The position numbers were made by a program, and so were the translations under genes. A stretch of DNA of 64,000 bases from SG8-4 sp964598225 (GTDB lineage: Bacteria > Planctomycetota > Phycisphaerae > Sedimentisphaerales > Anaerobacaceae), in NCBI GenBank assembly GCA_964598225.1, contig CAZRBG010000002.1, positions 1-64,000 of the forward strand. Reading direction: 5' to 3'. Every line of letters begins with the position of its first letter. Position 1 is the first letter of the stretch. Below, in pieces: positions 53,074-61,724 of this stretch. The notes beneath the pieces were generated by a model. The model was not told the DNA's origin. It did not search any database and was given only the letters and a program-made list of their open reading frames with translations.

Positions 53074-54161
53074 TCCTGGATTGCTACCAGTGTTCATCAT
53101 GCTACTTCGAGGACAAGGAGCCGTCTTCGAGAATAAATCCTGACACAATTTCAGCACCTCAGCCGAGAATGGTTTTCAACGATGTGCTGGTGGCGTTCGT
53201 CTGCGTAGAGTTATACGACGACAGGGAGGAACTTAGACAAGCCGCGGAGGAGTTCGAACTTTTGTCGGACATGATCGGAAAAAGACCGATCGTTCTCTGT
53301 CCCAACGTTCATCTGTCGATCGACAAAGCACCCGAAAAACAAGCCACGTGGATGGTCGCCGAGTTAGAGAAAACTTTGCTCGGCAAGGGTTACGACGTGC
53401 ATTTACTGTCATTCGGCCACCACAAGCAATACGGCATGGAATGTAACGGCAACGTCGGCTCAATCGTGGGGCGCCGCTTCTACGGCTCCGATCAGAAACA
53501 ATTCCTAAGACTGCTGACGCGGCTCGGCGTCTGTCCGCCCGATACGCTGCCGGATGATATGCCGGACTGGGCCAAGACCATGACCGAACGGCGGCTGAAA
53601 GTACTGGGCAACCGCAGGGAAACCTACAGCGTCGCCAGGCAGATGCTCCAGGAACAGCTCGACTCGACCGGCAACGGGGAACTCTGGACGTGCATGCTGT
53701 TCGAGGGTGAGAAACAACCGGTAAATGATTATCTCAGCACGCTTTACGAGATTATCGAGGATTATCCGGACGTCAAGGTGCACAGAGCGATGAATCTGAG
53801 CGTGCCGGCGTTTTCCAATGCGGCCCGCTTCTTGTTTCGCAGGTATCCCGAGGCGATCGAAACAGGCAGGCTTCGGATTTACAACAGCCAGGTATCCGAC
53901 CTCGAGTTCCTTTTGACCCGAACCTCGGTCCTGCTTGCTTTCGCGCAAAAACCACGCAAAGCCGGCTCGCACGCCGGGGAGATTTCATTCGGCATATATT
54001 GCAAGCATGAAGATTTTGCGGAGAACCTGATTGCATGGTACCGGGCTTTTCTTGTGGATGCCCGCTACGGATGGATACGTACGGAAGCCGATCTGGCTAC
54101 GGTCATTAACGAACTCGAGGAGGAGCAGTTCCAGGACCGGGCGGGTGAAACAAAACACTGA
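53070..54161 (+). CDS. Archaeal-type ThrRS editing domain fused to an unknown domain
   Basis: 363 residues. The first 140 resemble the archaeal threonyl-tRNA synthetase N-terminal editing domain (D-aminoacyl-tRNA deacylase-like fold), which removes serine mischarged on tRNA-Thr. The matching segments are NDVLVAFVCVELYDD, RPIVLCPNVHLSID, ELEKTLLGKGYDVHLLSFGHHKQYGMECNG (family form: YPYAHLS...GY.V...PFGWYK...C.GHP). No synthetase catalytic or anticodon domain is present. Residues about 180-363 (ELWTCMLFEG, IRIYNSQ-like LRIYNSQVSDLEFLL) form a second domain not recognised, vaguely like TrmB/PLD-type sensor domains. The start overlaps the upstream stop. Role unknown: free-standing editing or a signalling adaptation. 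Confidence 0.68.
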   Translation: MILDCYQCSSCYFEDKEPSSRINPDTISAPQPRMVFNDVLVAFVCVELYDDREELRQAAEEFELLSDMIGKRPIVLCPNVHLSIDKAPEKQATWMVAELEKTLLGKGYDVHLLSFGHHKQYGMECNGNVGSIVGRRFYGSDQKQFLRLLTRLGVCPPDTLPDDMPDWAKTMTERRLKVLGNRRETYSVARQMLQEQLDSTGNGELWTCMLFEGEKQPVNDYLSTLYEIIEDYPDVKVHRAMNLSVPAFSNAARFLFRRYPEAIETGRLRIYNSQVSDLEFLLTRTSVLLAFAQKPRKAGSHAGEISFGIYCKHEDFAENLIAWYRAFLVDARYGWIRTEADLATVINELEEEQFQDRAGETKH

Positions 54162-54196
54162 TATTTGATTTCTAACTTGTTGTTGGGGTTAATGCC

Positions 54197-55636
54197 GTGC
54201 CGACGGTTTCCTCTGTAGCTGTTGTTCTGGTGTACGGAGCGCTGCTTTCGTTTGTAGCCGTGCGCGCTCGGGCCGCTCGTCAATACTCCGAGTTTTCGCT
54301 TGCCAGGCGTGCGCTTCCTCTGGCGCTGGTTTTCGGCAGCTTGGCGGCAACATACGTAGGGCCGGCGTTTTCGATAGGTTTTGTCGGAAGGGGCTTTACG
54401 AGCGGGTGGCTCTTTCTCGGCATAGGGCTGGCGTACTCGGCTCAGAACATCCTGGTCGGCCTGTTCGTCGCGCCCCGCTTGCGACAGTTGAAGGGATGTC
54501 ATACGCTGGGCGACGCCATCGGCCAAAAGTATGACCAAAAATGTCAGATTCTCGCCGGGGTTATATCGGTCGGCCTGTGCGCCGGTTTTGCCGCGGTTAT
54601 GGCCAAGGCAGGTGGAGACGTGCTTACCAGCATATTCGGGCTGCCTCACTGGTCGAGTGTGATTATCGTCGTGGCAATCACCGCTTTGTATACGACGTTC
54701 GGCGGCTTGCGCGCCAGCGTTATAACCGACGCCTTTCAGTTTTCAGCGTTTGCGATATTATTGCCGATTACCCTGTTGTGGATATTGTTCTCGCACTATA
54801 ACGGCGGATCTACAACTTTTGCAGAGCAGGCCTCGGCTGCAACGAGTGAAGGGCTTAGGGCGACGCCGCCGATAGAGATTATTGCTTTATTGGTGGCCTT
54901 TCTTTTGGGTGAGACATTGATACCGCCTTATGCGAATCGCGCTCTTGCGTCCGAGACCACCCGAGTCTCGCGCAACGGATTTGTGCTGGCCGGGGTTTTC
55001 AGCGTGGCCTGGTTCGCCGTGATGATGGCGCTGGGGATCGTGGCTCGCGACGTGATTCCGGCCGCTGAGATTGAAACGATAGAGGCGTCTGGAAAGGAAA
55101 TGGAAGACCTGGTTCTTCTGACTCTGTTTAAGACCACTATGCCGGCTGCCGGTTACGCCTTGCTGCTTGTCGTGTTGATCTCGGTAATCATGTCGAGTCT
55201 CGATTCGCTGCTCAACGCCGGAGCGGTGGCGTTTACACAGGACATCATTAAACCTCGCATGGATTTGGACGATGGTGCGGCCTTAAAAGTCGGGCGTGCT
55301 GCGACGATTATCATAGCCCTGACAGCCGCCGGCGGAGCGGTGGCCGTTGACAGCATCATCAGCGGCCTGCTCGTTTGCTACGCGATATGGGCCCCGGCGA
55401 TTCTTCCCGCTCTTATTATCGGCCTGTGGATCAAGCGTCCACAACCGCTGGCGGGGATTCTCTCGATGATAACCGGCTCGATCGTCGCCGTGACGCTCTG
55501 GGTGACCTTTAACTTGATTCCGGACTGGACCACCGAGGGCAAGATAAGCCCCATAATTATCCCGGGCCTGGCCGCGGCACTGCTTGCTTACGCCGCCGGA
55601 CACTGGGTCCAGAAGAATTCGGAGCATCAGAGATGA
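54197..55636 (+). CDS. Sodium:solute symporter (SSS family)
   Basis: 479 residues with about 12-13 transmembrane helices. SSS features: early helices lead into FSLARRALPLALVFGSLAATYVGPAFSIG, then ALYTTFGGLRASVITDAFQFSAF, the sodium-symporter signature, and VLISVIMSSLDSLLNAGAVAFTQDI near helix 8. Starts with GTG 54197 behind TTGGGGTTAA. Substrate not predictable (sugars, amino acids and nucleosides are all possible). It follows the editing-domain gene by 35 bp and overlaps the next small gene by ATGA. Confidence 0.9.
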   Translation: MPTVSSVAVVLVYGALLSFVAVRARAARQYSEFSLARRALPLALVFGSLAATYVGPAFSIGFVGRGFTSGWLFLGIGLAYSAQNILVGLFVAPRLRQLKGCHTLGDAIGQKYDQKCQILAGVISVGLCAGFAAVMAKAGGDVLTSIFGLPHWSSVIIVVAITALYTTFGGLRASVITDAFQFSAFAILLPITLLWILFSHYNGGSTTFAEQASAATSEGLRATPPIEIIALLVAFLLGETLIPPYANRALASETTRVSRNGFVLAGVFSVAWFAVMMALGIVARDVIPAAEIETIEASGKEMEDLVLLTLFKTTMPAAGYALLLVVLISVIMSSLDSLLNAGAVAFTQDIIKPRMDLDDGAALKVGRAATIIIALTAAGGAVAVDSIISGLLVCYAIWAPAILPALIIGLWIKRPQPLAGILSMITGSIVAVTLWVTFNLIPDWTTEGKISPIIIPGLAAALLAYAAGHWVQKNSEHQR

Positions 55637-55782
55637 AAGTTCTCATAGCTCTTGTTGTTGCCGGCGCTCTGTTCGTTATCGCCGCCGGAATATGGGTGGC
55701 CGTCGCGCTGGGGGGCGTTGTCTCCGCCCGGCGATGCGCTGCCGAGCCCACTGAGGAGTCCTCCGAAGAGAATAGTCATTAG
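55633..55782 (+). CDS. 49-residue single-helix membrane protein
   Basis: A small gene starting MKVLIALVVAGALFVIAAGI and ending in an acidic tail (EPTEESSEENSH). It has one transmembrane helix (about 3-30). ATG 55633 overlaps the symporter stop (ATGA, 55633-55636), a sign of translational coupling. Short accessory helices often follow SSS transporters and may stabilise or gate them. No family name assigned. Confidence 0.6.
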   Translation: MKVLIALVVAGALFVIAAGIWVAVALGGVVSARRCAAEPTEESSEENSH

Positions 55783-55785
55783 GAT

Positions 55786-55853
55786 GTCATTCCTGCGAAG
55801 GCAGGAATCCATTTGTTTACAAGCTTCTGGATTCCTGCCTTCGCAGGAATGAC
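55786..55853. repeat. Family B palindromic repeat
   Basis: The cleanest copy: GTCATTCCTGCGAAGGCAGG and CCTGCCTTCGCAGGAATGAC are perfect complements, extended by further pairing around AATCC/GGATT. Confidence 0.85.
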
Positions 55854-56007
55854 AACGAGGGGGCTGTGTCGTCTAATTCCTCGCCCGGACCGGTTGCCAA
55901 CGGTCGCAAAAGATGTTAGAATACCGTTTTCGGCAAACAAAGTGCCCTGCAATATCGTAGGGAGCCAAAAAGGTGAAAAAGCAACGAAAATCTAATTTGG
56001 GGAACAC

Positions 56008-57234
56008 ATGAAGCACTTTAAGGTAAAACTACTATTAATAAGCCTTCTGATTTTATTGCCGTCGTATATTTACGCATGTTCAACCCCTGTTTTTCGATAT
56101 GCTCTGGAGAGATGGCCTGCTGATTTCTATGATGGTGTCCTCGTTCACCGGGGGGCGATTCCCGAGGATCATCCGGCCGGCAAGCTCTTCGAGGAAGATA
56201 AAGCTGCATTTTTGAATCTTCGGCTATCCAGGCTGGATCTCGACTCGGCCGAAGAAGAAGACGTTAAGAAGCTGCTGGGAGAGGAGGTTCCGAAGGATCT
56301 CCCTGCTCTCGTGCTTTGGTATCCGTGGCAGAAAGGCCGGGCGGCTCCGTTCTGGTCCGGCGAGTTTACGCCCGAAACGGTGAAAGGGCTGATTCAGTCG
56401 CCAACCCGCAAAGAAGTAGCAAAGCGCCTTAGCGAGGGACAGTCGGGAGTGTGGATATTCGTCGAATCGGGCAACAAAGCCAAGGACAAAGCCGCGCTGG
56501 AACTGCTCCAGAAGGAACTGAAGAAGGTGACAAAAGAGCTGATGGAATATGCGCCCCCAATCGAGCAAATAGACGCTCCGAGTGTGTCGTATGATTTTTC
56601 GACCGTCTCCATTTCGCGCAACGACCCGAACGAGCGCATGCTGCTGTCAATGATAATGAACAGCGAGCAGGACCTGGACGAGTACGCCAAAGAGCCGATG
56701 GCGGTTCCCGTCTTCGGTCGCGGCAGGGCGCTTTACACGCTCGTAGGAGAGGGCATCAACGCCGACAACATCCGCGAAGCATCGGCGTTCCTGACCGGGC
56801 CGTGCAGTTGTGAAGTCAAAATGCTGAATCCCGGTGTTGATCTGCTGATGGCCGTAGACTGGGACGGCGCTGTGATGGAGATGTATGAGGAATTCTACGC
56901 CAGTGCCGAGGAGGAAGAGTTGCCGGAGCTGACAAGTGTGTTTCCGGATGATCCCGAGCCGGCCGAGGCCCAACCTGAAGTCACAGCCCAGACGGCTGAG
57001 AACGATTCGGACGACGAACTACCGACCGCCGATGCCGAAAAGAAAGAACCGGTGATGGTCGAAGATGAGTCCGGTTCTTATCTGATCGACGTGAACCAGG
57101 GTCAGGTTGAGGTAACCGAAGAGACTACCGCTGGCGGGGGGCTCGGAGTAATGGGAATGGCAGCAATATCTCTGGGTGGTCTCGTACTTGTGGCGGTTTT
57201 GGGAACGCTTGCGATTAGCAGAAAGAATAAATAG
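56008..57234 (+). CDS. Exported single-pass protein of an ABC export module
   Basis: 408 residues. A signal peptide ends at about residue 23 (PSYIYACS; the cysteine could be a weak lipobox). The mature part begins CSTPVFRYALERWPADFYDG, a stretch conserved-looking but not tied to a named family. Mixed alpha/beta body to about 300, an acidic linker (about 305-375) and one C-terminal helix (about 382-402). ATG 56008 follows TTGGGGAAC. It lies just before an FtsX-like permease and an ABC ATPase, so it probably works as their periplasmic partner. Confidence 0.62.
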   Translation: MKHFKVKLLLISLLILLPSYIYACSTPVFRYALERWPADFYDGVLVHRGAIPEDHPAGKLFEEDKAAFLNLRLSRLDLDSAEEEDVKKLLGEEVPKDLPALVLWYPWQKGRAAPFWSGEFTPETVKGLIQSPTRKEVAKRLSEGQSGVWIFVESGNKAKDKAALELLQKELKKVTKELMEYAPPIEQIDAPSVSYDFSTVSISRNDPNERMLLSMIMNSEQDLDEYAKEPMAVPVFGRGRALYTLVGEGINADNIREASAFLTGPCSCEVKMLNPGVDLLMAVDWDGAVMEMYEEFYASAEEEELPELTSVFPDDPEPAEAQPEVTAQTAENDSDDELPTADAEKKEPVMVEDESGSYLIDVNQGQVEVTEETTAGGGLGVMGMAAISLGGLVLVAVLGTLAISRKNK

Positions 57235-57252
57235 AAACGAATTGGTGTGCGC

Positions 57253-58533
57253 ATGACAATCTGGAGTTTGTTGATACGCGAGATATTGCATCGAAAGCCG
57301 AATTTTCTGCTGGGCGTGATCTCGGTGATGGTGGCAAGCGGCTCGCTGATCGGCGCTGTCACGCTGTTGCGGATTCACGATATTAAAACCGGTCAGATCC
57401 TCGAAGAGAAACAGGCGAAGTTGGACAAGAGTATGGCCGCCCTCAATGATGAGACACGCAAGGCAATGCTAAAGCTTGGCTTCAACGTTGTCATCCTTCC
57501 CAAGGATCAGAATCTGAGTGATTGGTATTCCGATGACTATGCTACGAATTATATGCCCGAGGACTATGTGGAGAAACTGGCTAATTCGGGCGTAATTACG
57601 GTCCGACATTTTCTGCCAAGCCTTCAGCAAAAGGTCGAATGGCCCGAGCGAAAGCGAAACATCATCCTGGTCGGCACTCGGGGCGAGGTTCCCAATTTGC
57701 ACAAGAGCCCGGTCAAACCGCTCGTTCAGAAAGTCCCGCCGGGAAAAATCACGCTCGGTTACGAGCTGCACCGGAGCATGGGAATTGAAGTCGGGGACAA
57801 AATCCAATTGATGGGAAAAACCTTTGAGGTTAATAAGTGCTACGACGAACGCGGCAACAAGGACGACATCACGGCATGGATATGGCTGGCCGAGGCGCAG
57901 GAGCTGCTCGACAAGAAGGGAAAGATCAACGCAATTCTGGCGCTGGAATGTCATTGTGAAGGCGATGCGCTGCCCATGATACGCGATGACATAGCTGCTG
58001 TCTTGCCCGATACGCAGGTTATCGAGCGGGGCTCCCGCGCCATCGCGAGGGCCGAGGCACGGACGAAGGTGGCAGAGCGCGCCGCGATGGCCATCGAGGA
58101 AGAAAAGCAGGGCCGCGCAGATTTGAGGCAGACCCGGGAACGTTTTGCTTCAATCTTGATACCGGTGGTAGTCACGGCCTGCGCCGTCTGGATTGCAGTG
58201 CTCGGATTTACTAACGTTCGCACCCGTCGGGACGAGATCGGCATCCTCAGGACGCTCGGGGTCTCGGCAAAACACGTTTTGATAATGTTCATGTCGAGAC
58301 ACGTGCTTCTCGGCGTGTTAGGCGGAGCGCTGGGCTTTGTCGCCGGCGTGCTGGGAGGTTATTTGAGCGCCGGCAAAGGGGCCGATCTGCAGGTAATCGC
58401 TGCCGATTTCTCATTAGCCGGCCTGTTTCTGGCCTCTGTAGGCGGCGCCACGGCTCTGGCGGTAATCGCGGGCTGGATCCCGGCTCTAATCGCCACCCGT
58501 CAGGATCCCGCGGTGGTTCTGCGCGAAGAGTAA
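57253..58533 (+). CDS. FtsX/MacB-type ABC transporter permease
   Basis: 426 residues from ATG 57253 (GTG 57247 also possible). One N-terminal transmembrane helix (PNFLLGVISVMVASGSLIG), a large periplasmic domain (about 40-290) and three C-terminal helices (ILIPVVVTACAVWIAVLGF, VLLGVLGGALGFVAGVLGGY, LFLASVGGATALAVIAGWIPAL). The TRRDEIGILRTLGVSAKHVL loop is the FtsX-family coupling segment to the ATPase. The ATPase gene follows 105 bp downstream. Role: lipoprotein or peptide export, or mechanotransmission to envelope enzymes. Confidence 0.88.
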   Translation: MTIWSLLIREILHRKPNFLLGVISVMVASGSLIGAVTLLRIHDIKTGQILEEKQAKLDKSMAALNDETRKAMLKLGFNVVILPKDQNLSDWYSDDYATNYMPEDYVEKLANSGVITVRHFLPSLQQKVEWPERKRNIILVGTRGEVPNLHKSPVKPLVQKVPPGKITLGYELHRSMGIEVGDKIQLMGKTFEVNKCYDERGNKDDITAWIWLAEAQELLDKKGKINAILALECHCEGDALPMIRDDIAAVLPDTQVIERGSRAIARAEARTKVAERAAMAIEEEKQGRADLRQTRERFASILIPVVVTACAVWIAVLGFTNVRTRRDEIGILRTLGVSAKHVLIMFMSRHVLLGVLGGALGFVAGVLGGYLSAGKGADLQVIAADFSLAGLFLASVGGATALAVIAGWIPALIATRQDPAVVLREE

Positions 58534-58637
58534 ACTATCAGACACAGATTTCACAGATTACACTGCATTTACTCTTGTCTGCTGTGAAACCAGTGAATTT
58601 GTGTCTAAAAATCAGTGAAACGGGTGACTTTGAAACT

Positions 58638-59294
58638 ATGCTTGAATTCAAAAATGTGGGAAGAACATTTGACGGCACGCAGGGGCCGGTGGAGGCCCTG
58701 AGCGATGTTTCGTTTTCGGTCGAGCCGGGAGAATTGTTAGCCGTGAAAGGCCCCAGCGGCTGCGGCAAGACTACGCTGCTGCTGATCGCCGGAGGCCTTC
58801 TGAGCCCCACTTCGGGGCAGGTAGCGCTCAATGGCCGGAATCCATACGAACTAAGCCCCGAGAGTCGCAACTGGCTGCGGGCGGAAAATATCGGCTTTGT
58901 CTTCCAGCAATTCCACCTGATTCCATACCTTACAGTTCGTCAGAACATTCAGGTGGCATCCGTAGCCGTTCCCGCCAACGAGGCAGCCGAAAGAACGCAG
59001 GAGCTGATAAGTCATTTCGGCCTCGATGATCGCGCCGATCACGTCCCGGCCAAGCTCAGCACCGGCGAACGACAGCGTACGGCTTTAGCCCGCGCGCTGT
59101 TAAACCGTCCCAAAGTAATCCTCGCCGACGAACCCACCGGCAACCTCGACGAAGACAACGCCAAAACAGTATTAGGCTACCTGAGCCAATACGTCACCGA
59201 CGGCGGCTGCGTCCTGTTAGTAACCCACGACATCCGAGCCGCCAACCATGCAACCCGAACCCTGCAAATGAGCAAAGGCCGGCTGATAACGTAG
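58638..59294 (+). CDS. ABC transporter ATPase (LolD/MacB-like)
   Basis: 218 residues from ATG 58638; the frame is open to 58575, but MLEFKNVGRTF is the normal beginning. Walker A GPSGCGKTTLLL, Q-loop FQQFHL, signature LSTGERQR (LSGGQ position), Walker B VILADEPTGNLDE and switch THDIR are all present, so it is a competent ATPase. It pairs with the permease upstream. Typical length for LolD-type ATPases. The FtsX permease, this ATPase and the exported protein at 56008 form one unit. Confidence 0.93.
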   Translation: MLEFKNVGRTFDGTQGPVEALSDVSFSVEPGELLAVKGPSGCGKTTLLLIAGGLLSPTSGQVALNGRNPYELSPESRNWLRAENIGFVFQQFHLIPYLTVRQNIQVASVAVPANEAAERTQELISHFGLDDRADHVPAKLSTGERQRTALARALLNRPKVILADEPTGNLDEDNAKTVLGYLSQYVTDGGCVLLVTHDIRAANHATRTLQMSKGRLIT

Positions 59295-59319
59295 GATGGG
59301 CAACTCGTTGCCCATGCTG
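59292..59319. repeat. Family C repeat
   Basis: TAGGATGGGCAACTCGTTGCCCATGCTG, overlapping the ATPase stop codon; near-identical to the copy at the IS junction (46594-46621). Confidence 0.75.
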
Positions 59320-59455
59320 CTTCTATGAATACATAGTGACATCAGGCCACTCTTGCCCACAATGATTCGCCAATGCCTTTCAGCCAGTAGTTACATCGAC
59401 CACGCGTCTCACAGCATAATAATGTTGATAGGTTGCATGGATTTGTCCGGCAATC

Positions 59456-60508
59456 TCATTCCTTCAGTCCGTGTTCAAACACGGTACTGGCTACCGTTTC
59501 AAGCCAGTCTAAAAGCAATGTCATCTCTTCGTTCGACAACGAATGGTCAAGCAAACATTTCAGTTCTCTTCCTGCGGCTGTAAATAATCCGGTCGACTCT
59601 GCTTTTCTCCACAAGGTGTTGAGAACATCTTCGGGTACGGTCGTCTTGTTGGTCATTCCGCCACGTCCTCGAAGGGCAGTGTATATGGATTGTTTGTAGA
59701 CTGACTCTGGGGGATAGCCAAAACAGACCGCGACATGTGTACCGCCCATCTCGACATTAAGCGAGAATCCTTTCGTTCCCCAATGGATGGGCATTTTCTT
59801 TTCTCTGGCGAATTCAAAAATTCGAGAAAAAATGGCGTTTCCATTCTCATCAAGAGAGTTAAGGAAAGATTCCTCGGTTACCACTGGTAGTGAGCCGGAA
59901 ACTACATGAGCAGGTCTATCGGAATCATGTCCTACAACGATCTCTTGGGAAAGCAGACATGTTCCCCCATTGGTTTGGAAAAAAGTAAATTCCAAACACG
60001 TCACTCTAACTCCTTTGGAACGAAGGTATGACGCGGTCTGTCTGATTTCTGAGGTAATCTGTTGACCTACTATAGCGATGCGTTGATCCTTGTTGAACGC
60101 GACGGCCTCATCCGAGCTAAGTTCAAAATACTCCCTGTGGTGTTCAGCAAGGCTCAATGATTCGTCATTCAGATAAGACCGCAGCAGCTCTTCTAATTGT
60201 TCTGTATCAAGGCGTTCAGCAAAAGACACATACTCAAGTGCTTGAGCAAGTGTGTCCCGAGGGGTACGATCCCGCTTGAGTTCGACAACGACCACATTGC
60301 CTTCTCGATCCAGACCGAGAAGATCAACAAATCCTTTTAGATTTGTGCTCACCTGACGCCCAATAATGAGTATTCTCCCATCCTCCAAAATGTCTTCCGG
60401 ATTGGATTCTAGCCAGTCCTCAAGGATGGCTTCCTCATGATCAATTTGGAACGATGTTTTCACGTACTGCCGAAAGTTACCATCAGATTCGATGCCAAAG
60501 ATTTTCAT
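59456..60508 (-). CDS. NucS-like (DUF91) PD-(D/E)XK nuclease-domain protein
   Basis: 350 residues. The first 115 residues match the C-terminal nuclease domain of NucS/EndoMS: ILEDWLESNPEDIL, then the active-site stretch GFVDLLGLDREGNVVVVELKRDRTPRDTLAQALEY with Asp, Glu and Lys in the D-X(n)-ExK arrangement. Residues about 150-350 are a second domain of unknown family. NucS proper has its DNA-binding domain at the N-terminus, so this order is different and the protein is more likely a stand-alone nuclease or defence-type component than a mismatch endonuclease. No partner gene is visible. Confidence 0.75.
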   Translation of the reverse strand: MKIFGIESDGNFRQYVKTSFQIDHEEAILEDWLESNPEDILEDGRILIIGRQVSTNLKGFVDLLGLDREGNVVVVELKRDRTPRDTLAQALEYVSFAERLDTEQLEELLRSYLNDESLSLAEHHREYFELSSDEAVAFNKDQRIAIVGQQITSEIRQTASYLRSKGVRVTCLEFTFFQTNGGTCLLSQEIVVGHDSDRPAHVVSGSLPVVTEESFLNSLDENGNAIFSRIFEFAREKKMPIHWGTKGFSLNVEMGGTHVAVCFGYPPESVYKQSIYTALRGRGGMTNKTTVPEDVLNTLWRKAESTGLFTAAGRELKCLLDHSLSNEEMTLLLDWLETVASTVFEHGLKE

Positions 60509-60838
60509 GTCATTTTCTCGTTTGCCAAACGGTGTTCATTTGGCTATCTGCTTAACCTCCCGGCCTTCTCGTATTCAGCTCGACTCCGTGTTTGTAGCAT
60601 GTTCGTAAAAACGTAACGCGAAAATTCAATCTGTCAAGTGTTAAAAGCTTTTGTCGCATTAGGTCTTGCAGCAGAGTTCATAGATTTGAGACTCTGCTGG
60701 TAGCTTGCAACGCGATAAACGCAATTGGCCGCTCAAACCATCCGCATGGCCAATCCGCCTGTGGCGAACCCATCCTACCGGCTAATAACGTAGGCAAGCT
60801 GCCCATCCTATCGCTAAGGTACGAGGCGTGTTCCAAAG
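60509..60838. other. Intergenic region with partial family C repeats
   Basis: 330 bp; partial GCCCATCCTA motifs between about 60770 and 60815. No gene seen. Confidence 0.45.
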
Positions 60839-61399
60839 CTATAATACATAAGATTCTGCATTCAACTCTTGGGCAATTTCGGCCATTTCAATCTCTGGTA
60901 TAGCTGGTGAGGGATTCAACCACCTTATTCGGTGATAGAGGACCGGACCTTTTTTATAAGATGAGAGATCTATTCGCGTGTTTAAATGTTGCCAGTCCTT
61001 TGAAACTGCCAGTGTGCTGCCTGAAGTCCATCCCTTTGCTCCGCCCGAGCCAGCATACAGCATTTTATTGCGAATACGATACTGAAAGTCTCGTAACCAG
61101 AGTCGGCCTGCTTGCATTTCAGACTTGCTCCAACGAATATCTACCCAAATACCTTTTTCAATAGACGAAATCTCTTTGGGATCTCCTCCAATGTTCACAG
61201 GTATCTCATGTCTTGACACAACGCTGAAAATGCCTACATTGGGCGATGGTTCTTCTTCCAGGCTCTCATGGCGTAATGCAATTTCAAATTCAAAGAACGT
61301 TGCCTGTTCATCATCTTTCGATGCATCCTCACTTTCGGTGCATCCAACGAAAAGAATGGACAGGGCGCCCAGTATCAGAGACCATGTTGAGTGTTTCAT
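60839..61399 (-). CDS. Hypothetical lipoprotein
   Basis: 186 residues. Lipobox LFVGC at residue 20 after a hydrophobic stretch, so it is probably lipid-anchored. The remainder is beta-rich (VVSRHEIPVNIGGD, GIWVDIRWSKSEMQAG, LYHRIRWLNPSP). CTGGGAGAGAAT precedes the ATG at 61399. No family recognised. Isolated gene with no operon partner. Confidence 0.7.
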   Translation of the reverse strand: MKHSTWSLILGALSILFVGCTESEDASKDDEQATFFEFEIALRHESLEEEPSPNVGIFSVVSRHEIPVNIGGDPKEISSIEKGIWVDIRWSKSEMQAGRLWLRDFQYRIRNKMLYAGSGGAKGWTSGSTLAVSKDWQHLNTRIDLSSYKKGPVLYHRIRWLNPSPAIPEIEMAEIAQELNAESYVL

Positions 61400-61724
61400 A
61401 GATATTCTCTCCCAGTTATGTATGCACGGTTTCCGTTTTACTTCGCCAGTTTACCGCTATTTCAAGTAACTCCGTGCCGTTAACGCGTTCTTACAAAATA
61501 CGAGTAGGCATCGATCTGTCAAGATAAATCGCACTTATCGCATCAGGGCTGACAGCAGAGTTTGTGGGTTTGTGGTGCTGCGGACGGAATCCTCAGGACT
61601 GCTGGTAGCTTGCAGAGCGATAAACGCGATCGGGCGTTTGCCGGGGGGAACAAAACGTCTTTCTTCAAACCGTCTGGATTCCCGCCTTCGCGGGAATGAC
61701 GAATATTCTTTCGACGTTCACCCG
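61400..61724. other. Intergenic region with a family B arm
   Basis: 325 bp. One arm (GGATTCCCGCCTTCGCGGG and AATGAC, 61676-61700) lies before the marC-like gene end. No gene seen. Confidence 0.45.
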
